A stretch of 16,117 bases of DNA from 2-02-FULL-49-11 sp040757655 (GTDB lineage: Bacteria > Patescibacteriota > Patescibacteriia > 2-02-FULL-49-11): assembly GCA_040757655.1 (NCBI GenBank), contig JBFLWV010000059.1, positions 1 to 16,117 on the forward strand, given 5' to 3'. The notes under the pieces were generated by a model. The model saw nothing but the letters and a program-made list of their open reading frames with translations, did not search any database and had not been told where the DNA came from. Below are positions 13,041 to 16,117 of this stretch, in pieces. How positions within the stretch are numbered: position 1 is the first letter of the stretch; every line of letters starts with the position of its first letter. A program made the position numbers and the translations under genes.

Positions 13041-15560
13041 ATGAAAAGAAAAAAAATAGATACACAAAAACGACTTTTTATGCGATGCGTGTATGCCATG
13101 GCGCTTACTGCCATGGGTTTTATTTTTATACAGGCAAGAGCAGAATCTCATCAACAGACATACGATGAAACGTTCTTTGTGGACGAAGTACAGAAAGTTG
13201 AAATGAGTTTACATGAGTATGCGCCACTGAAAGAAATTCACGCGGGCCCTTTTACCGCACAACGTCCTTTTATTCTCCTCTCCGCGCAATGGGATGAATC
13301 GCGAGATAAAAAAACGACCGAGGTGCATCTCCGCGTACGTACCCGCAGTGCAAAAAATGAACCGTGGAGCGCATGGATGGAGTTTGAACGGCTAAAAGAT
13401 TTCCGCAGTGATGCCGATCTCATCCCCGGCCGCGTACGCACCGAACCGCTTATCGTGGATGAATCACGCGAGTTTGAAGCGAATGTCACGCTTACGAGCC
13501 TCGTTCCTCATGTAACCCCGCAAGTGGCGAACCTTTCATTCATTACGATCGGAACCGACAACCACCCCATCCCCTCCTTACGAAGGAGGGGACAAGGGGA
13601 GGTGAGAGCAGCATTGAACGGGATAAATGACTTGAACATCATTCCTCGCGCGTCATGGGGCGCTGACCCATCGCTCCGCGCTAATGCGACAGGACAGGAC
13701 CTCTGGCCCCAAACCTATGGGGAGGTAAGAGCGTTCGTCGTCCACCACACTGGCGGCACCAATGGCGGCGCTGATCCTGCGACTACGATCCGCGCCATTC
13801 AGCGCTTCCACGGAAAAATCCTTGGGTGGGGCGACATCGGCTACAACTACCTCATCGCGCCCGACGGCCGCGTCTTTGAAGGAAGGGAAGGAGGTGAAGG
13901 AGTGGTGGGAGGTCATACGTACAATGATAAGAAAAAAATTGGCTATAACACCGGTTCAATCGGTGTTGCCATCCTTGGAAATTACGAAAACAAAGATATG
14001 TTGAGCAACGCGGCGCGCGAAAGCCTCGCGAAACTCATCGCTACGAAATCGTTCGAGCATGAAATTATCCCCGATGGCGAAACTACGCTCAAAGACGTAT
14101 CCATACCTGCTGTGATCGGGCATAAAAACATTGACGCAACCATCTGTCCGGGTGCTGGCATCACTACTGAGCTTATCCGCGTGCGCCAGCTCGCCCGTGC
14201 TGGCCTTGAAGCAAGAGGAGGACTTGCCACGATCGAACGCCGCGCCACACTCGTGGGACAGAGCAACACCTCTCTCCTCATCAAACCAGGCCAGTCGAAA
14301 ACAATCTGGGTGTCCTACCGCAATGACGGCAATACGTCATGGAAAAATTATCTTGCCGCGCCGGTCCAACTTGCGGATGCGTCTATAAAAAACCGACTCG
14401 CAATGCTTGCTCCCGCCACGGTTGTGGCATCATTGGTTACTCCACCTTCCGCGTTCTTCCGCGATACATCCAAGCCTGCCCCATACAGTGCCGAAGGCTC
14501 TGGTTCGGGGCGTGACGTTCCGCGTTCTTCCGCTTCTACCGTCAGAATGGCACAAGTGGTGGATGATGAAATAAAACCAACAGAGACGCAAACTACACCT
14601 ATAAGCGCGCTTACCTTCAGAGAGCCCAACGTCGCCCCCGGCGAAACCGTCACCATCCCTATTACCATTGCGATACCGTCCAACGCTGCGGGAATAATTG
14701 AACATAACTACGTCCTGACGTGGGGGAATAAAGGATATTTCCCCGGCACTGACGTCCATATTGCCATTGAAACCACGGAAATGGAGTGGGCAGGTAAAAT
14801 TGAGTCGCTCATCACTCCCACCAGCACCCGCACCGGCGTGCTCAACCAAGGAGTAGTGCGCGTGCGCAACCGTGGACTAAAAACATGGCTCAAGGGGAGC
14901 GTGATGCTCCTGCTCACGGACATTGCGGGTGGAGAACCGAAATGGAATGTTGCTGGTTGGCCGCTTCCCATGGGGCGAATCCTCTCCCAAGAGGCGACGG
15001 TGAAACCAAACGAAGTGGCGACCTTTCCGCTTCCCTTAACTGCCGCCGCACCAGGAATCTTTGAAACCCTGCTCTCGTTCAAATACCTTCCTGACATTGG
15101 CACGGTACCTGCAACGCTCATAGAAACCCTGAAGCTCCCTGATCTGCCGGGAGTAAGCGCATCCTTTGCAACCACAGTGCTGCCGTCCGCGCAAATCGAA
15201 TTTATAAAATCCAAATTCCCCACGCGCATCCGCCCGGGACGCACCGTCTACTTCACCCTGCGCGTGAAAAACACTGGCGAGAAAACACTCAAAGGCGGCA
15301 GAGCAGCCTTCCTTACCCAAACCGCGGCAAACGGCGCGAAGAGCCCCTTCTATGTGAAGTCAGACTGGATATCAGATATTGAGCCCGCCTATCTTTATCA
15401 AACAAGCCTGAAGCCAAGGAAATTAGGCACCTTTACCTGGCGCATGAAAGCGCCTGCTAAAAAAGGCATCTACCAAGAAAAGCTCACCTTCACCACAGCT
15501 GACGGCGTAGGTATCATCAACGGTAACACGGAATATACTTTTACCATTAAGGTTGAGTAA
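13041..15560 (+). CDS. Secreted peptidoglycan-recognition amidase with C-terminal beta domains
   Basis: This 839-residue protein begins with a basic stretch and a hydrophobic segment (about 12-31), ending in QARA, a likely signal-peptidase site after residue 34. Residues 40-170 resemble the N-terminal domain found before PGRP amidases in other bacteria. The amidase domain spans about 196-388. Zinc ligands by analogy with T7 lysozyme are His235 (VVHHTGG), His361 (GHKN) and Cys369 (CPG), with the active-site tyrosine in GYNY (268). It should cut the N-acetylmuramoyl-L-alanine bond of peptidoglycan. After a low-complexity linker come about three beta-rich domains of about 120 residues; one at about 411-436 (IKPGQSKTIWVSYRNDGNTS) resembles the NBR1-type Ig fold. 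A repeat-derived peptide lies in the linker before the amidase. The start at ATG 13041 is six bases after the previous stop, with no Shine-Dalgarno site. Confidence 0.9.
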   Translation: MKRKKIDTQKRLFMRCVYAMALTAMGFIFIQARAESHQQTYDETFFVDEVQKVEMSLHEYAPLKEIHAGPFTAQRPFILLSAQWDESRDKKTTEVHLRVRTRSAKNEPWSAWMEFERLKDFRSDADLIPGRVRTEPLIVDESREFEANVTLTSLVPHVTPQVANLSFITIGTDNHPIPSLRRRGQGEVRAALNGINDLNIIPRASWGADPSLRANATGQDLWPQTYGEVRAFVVHHTGGTNGGADPATTIRAIQRFHGKILGWGDIGYNYLIAPDGRVFEGREGGEGVVGGHTYNDKKKIGYNTGSIGVAILGNYENKDMLSNAARESLAKLIATKSFEHEIIPDGETTLKDVSIPAVIGHKNIDATICPGAGITTELIRVRQLARAGLEARGGLATIERRATLVGQSNTSLLIKPGQSKTIWVSYRNDGNTSWKNYLAAPVQLADASIKNRLAMLAPATVVASLVTPPSAFFRDTSKPAPYSAEGSGSGRDVPRSSASTVRMAQVVDDEIKPTETQTTPISALTFREPNVAPGETVTIPITIAIPSNAAGIIEHNYVLTWGNKGYFPGTDVHIAIETTEMEWAGKIESLITPTSTRTGVLNQGVVRVRNRGLKTWLKGSVMLLLTDIAGGEPKWNVAGWPLPMGRILSQEATVKPNEVATFPLPLTAAAPGIFETLLSFKYLPDIGTVPATLIETLKLPDLPGVSASFATTVLPSAQIEFIKSKFPTRIRPGRTVYFTLRVKNTGEKTLKGGRAAFLTQTAANGAKSPFYVKSDWISDIEPAYLYQTSLKPRKLGTFTWRMKAPAKKGIYQEKLTFTTADGVGIINGNTEYTFTIKVE
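13561..13604 (+). repeat. CCCCTCCTT-type repeat inserted in frame in the amidase gene
   Basis: TCCCCTCCTT (13570-13579) pairs with AAGGAGGGGA (13583-13592) around ACG, followed by CAAGGGGAGGTG. A related copy lies between genes at 15571-15603. In frame it encodes HPIPSLRRRGQGEV, an abruptly basic stretch in the linker between the N-terminal domain and the amidase. Confidence 0.7.
14447..14533 (+). repeat. 16-bp direct repeat flanking a 55-base segment in the amidase linker
   Basis: TTCCGCGTTCTTCCGC occurs at 14447-14462 and 14518-14533. The copies are 71 bases apart and so are read in different frames (AFFRD and VPRSSAS). The stretch encodes a Ser/Gly/Pro-rich linker between the amidase and the C-terminal domains. 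Confidence 0.5.
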
Positions 15561-15570
15561 CCACAATGTT

Positions 15571-15603
15571 CCCCCTCTTAGGATAAGAGGGGCTAGGGGA
15601 GTT
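15571..15603 (+). repeat. Intergenic copy of the CCCCTC hairpin repeat
   Basis: CCCCTCTTA (15572-15580) pairs with TAAGAGGGG (15584-15592) around GGA, followed by CTAGGGGAGTTA. It lies 12 bases after the amidase stop and could act as a 3' stabilising hairpin. No U-tract follows, so it is not a typical terminator. Confidence 0.65.
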
Positions 15604-15659
15604 ACGAAACAATCAACAACACACGATGGCTCACCGCCGTTTTTTCGTACCTACTACCC

Positions 15660-15688
15660 TTGAAAAATCACTTAAAACAACGTATATT
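15660..15688 (+). promoter_or_regulatory. Promoter of the AbrB-like gene, near-leaderless
   Basis: TTGAAA (15660-15665), a 17-base spacer and TATATT (15683-15688). ATG 15698 lies nine bases after the -10, so the mRNA would have a leader of at most about three bases. The architecture matches the flippase promoter. Confidence 0.55.
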
Positions 15689-15697
15689 TCAGTCGCA

Positions 15698-15889
15698 ATG
15701 TCCACCTATACTTCAAAGATAAACAAGAAGAGACAGGTCACCCTACCAAGAGAAATTCTCACTCGCCTCAATATTAAGGCAGGCGATCAATTACGTGCCG
15801 TCCAAATTGACAAAGAAACAAAAACAATTGAGCTCGAGCCTGAAGATAATACCTCTGGGTTAGTTCTCCAACTCAAACTCAATCAATAA
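15698..15889 (+). CDS. AbrB/MazE-type (SpoVT-AbrB) DNA-binding protein
   Basis: A 63-residue protein consisting of one swapped-hairpin AbrB domain: MSTYTSKINKKRQVTLPREI, then LNIKAGDQL, with the conserved pattern of a basic strand, QVTLP and a Gly-Asp turn. Such proteins bind DNA as dimers, either as transition-state regulators or as antitoxins. No toxin gene follows (a tRNA gene does), so a free-standing regulator is more likely. I prefer ATG 15698 over the upstream in-frame ATG 15626: the 24 extra residues do not belong to the domain, and the promoter lies inside that extension, giving an almost leaderless transcript at 15698. The acidic tail ELEPEDNTSG and a short hydrophobic end complete it. 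Confidence 0.82.
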   Translation: MSTYTSKINKKRQVTLPREILTRLNIKAGDQLRAVQIDKETKTIELEPEDNTSGLVLQLKLNQ

Positions 15890-15905
15890 TCACAAATTAA
15901 TTTCT

Positions 15906-15996
15906 GGAGAGGTCGCATAGTTGGTCTAGTGCGCCGCACTCGAAATGCGGTAGGCCTTTACAGGTCTCGTGGGTTCGAATCCCACCCTCTCCGCCA
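15906..15996 (+). tRNA. tRNA-Ser (anticodon CGA), CCA encoded
   Basis: The acceptor stem is GGAGAGG (15906-15912) with CCTCTCC (15986-15992), discriminator G and an encoded CCA at 15994-15996. The anticodon stem CCGCA/TGCGG (15934-15938, 15946-15950) encloses CTCGAAA, anticodon CGA at 15941-15943, which reads UCG serine codons. A long type II variable arm (around 15951-15968) and T arm GTGGG-TTCGAAT-CCCAC agree with tRNA-Ser. It starts 16 bases after the AbrB-like gene and is probably transcribed with it. Confidence 0.95.
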
Positions 15997-16026
15997 AATT
16001 GCACTTTTTGCGAAATCGTAAGAGCT

Positions 16027-16062
16027 TGCCTCGGCGCTTCGCGCCTCGGCATGGTATTTTTC
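16027..16062 (+). terminator. Possible terminator after the tRNA gene
   Basis: TGCC (16027-16030) and GGCG (16033-16036) pair with CGCC (16042-16045) and GGCA (16048-16051), with a TC/TC internal mismatch and a CTTCG loop. TTTTT follows at 16057-16061 after five bases. The remaining 16063-16117 shows nothing I recognise. Confidence 0.4.
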
Positions 16063-16117
16063 CGCTATAACCCAAGCATTTTTGAGAGGAAACGAAAGCG
16101 TCCGCTCGGCAATGCGG

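Noticed and set aside
14708..15244. Minus-strand open frame of 178 codons
   Set aside because: It is antisense to the amidase C-terminal domains and has no recognisable motif.
15626..15697. 24-residue N-terminal extension of the AbrB-like protein from ATG 15626
   Set aside because: The extension is not part of the domain and contains the promoter that serves ATG 15698.

Overview
The window looks like chromosome from a Candidate Phyla Radiation (Patescibacteria) bacterium, perhaps a Parcubacterium. This is inferred from a 16S rRNA gene interrupted by introns and extra hairpins, a compact gene set with few Shine-Dalgarno sites, the rpsP-khpA-trmD cluster without rimM, and AT-rich heptamer repeats between genes. 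No search was run, so the taxonomy is tentative.

Left part (1-4550). A 52-base start of an unidentified minus-strand gene and a short decayed remnant of a plus-strand gene come first. Then comes a minus-strand 16S rRNA gene about 3.56 kb long (567-4123), more than twice the normal span. Two group I introns, each encoding a LAGLIDADG homing endonuclease, split it at E. coli positions 1060/1061 and 1498/1499. Its 5' exon carries three further expansions in variable helices. Two of these are long hairpins made of 7-nt repeats, the same repeat type found between protein genes here. A 15-bp complementary processing stem and a pair of roughly 53-bp direct repeats flank the gene. No tRNA, 23S or 5S gene follows before a likely terminator, so the 16S gene appears unlinked.

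Middle part (4551-10193, all minus). Read in the direction of transcription: a shortened SMC ATPase with no visible hinge, bS16 (rpsP), a KH-domain RNA-binding protein (khpA), tRNA m1G37 methyltransferase (trmD) and an MFS exporter. The rpsP promoter and ribosome binding site are clear. Heptamer palindromes fill the smc-rpsP and trmD-MFS gaps and the divergent region upstream of smc.

Right part (10202-16117, all plus). A probable cell-surface polysaccharide operon starts from a promoter placed so that the mRNA would be leaderless. It encodes a Wzx-like flippase, an O-antigen ligase/polymerase-like membrane protein (ATGA overlap) and a secreted peptidoglycan-recognition amidase with C-terminal beta domains. 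An AbrB-type DNA-binding protein with its own promoter and a tRNA-Ser(CGA) gene follow.

The most notable theme is pervasive small repeats that have entered functional sequence: rRNA helices, the 3' end of trmD, and the reading frames of smc, the ligase and the amidase.
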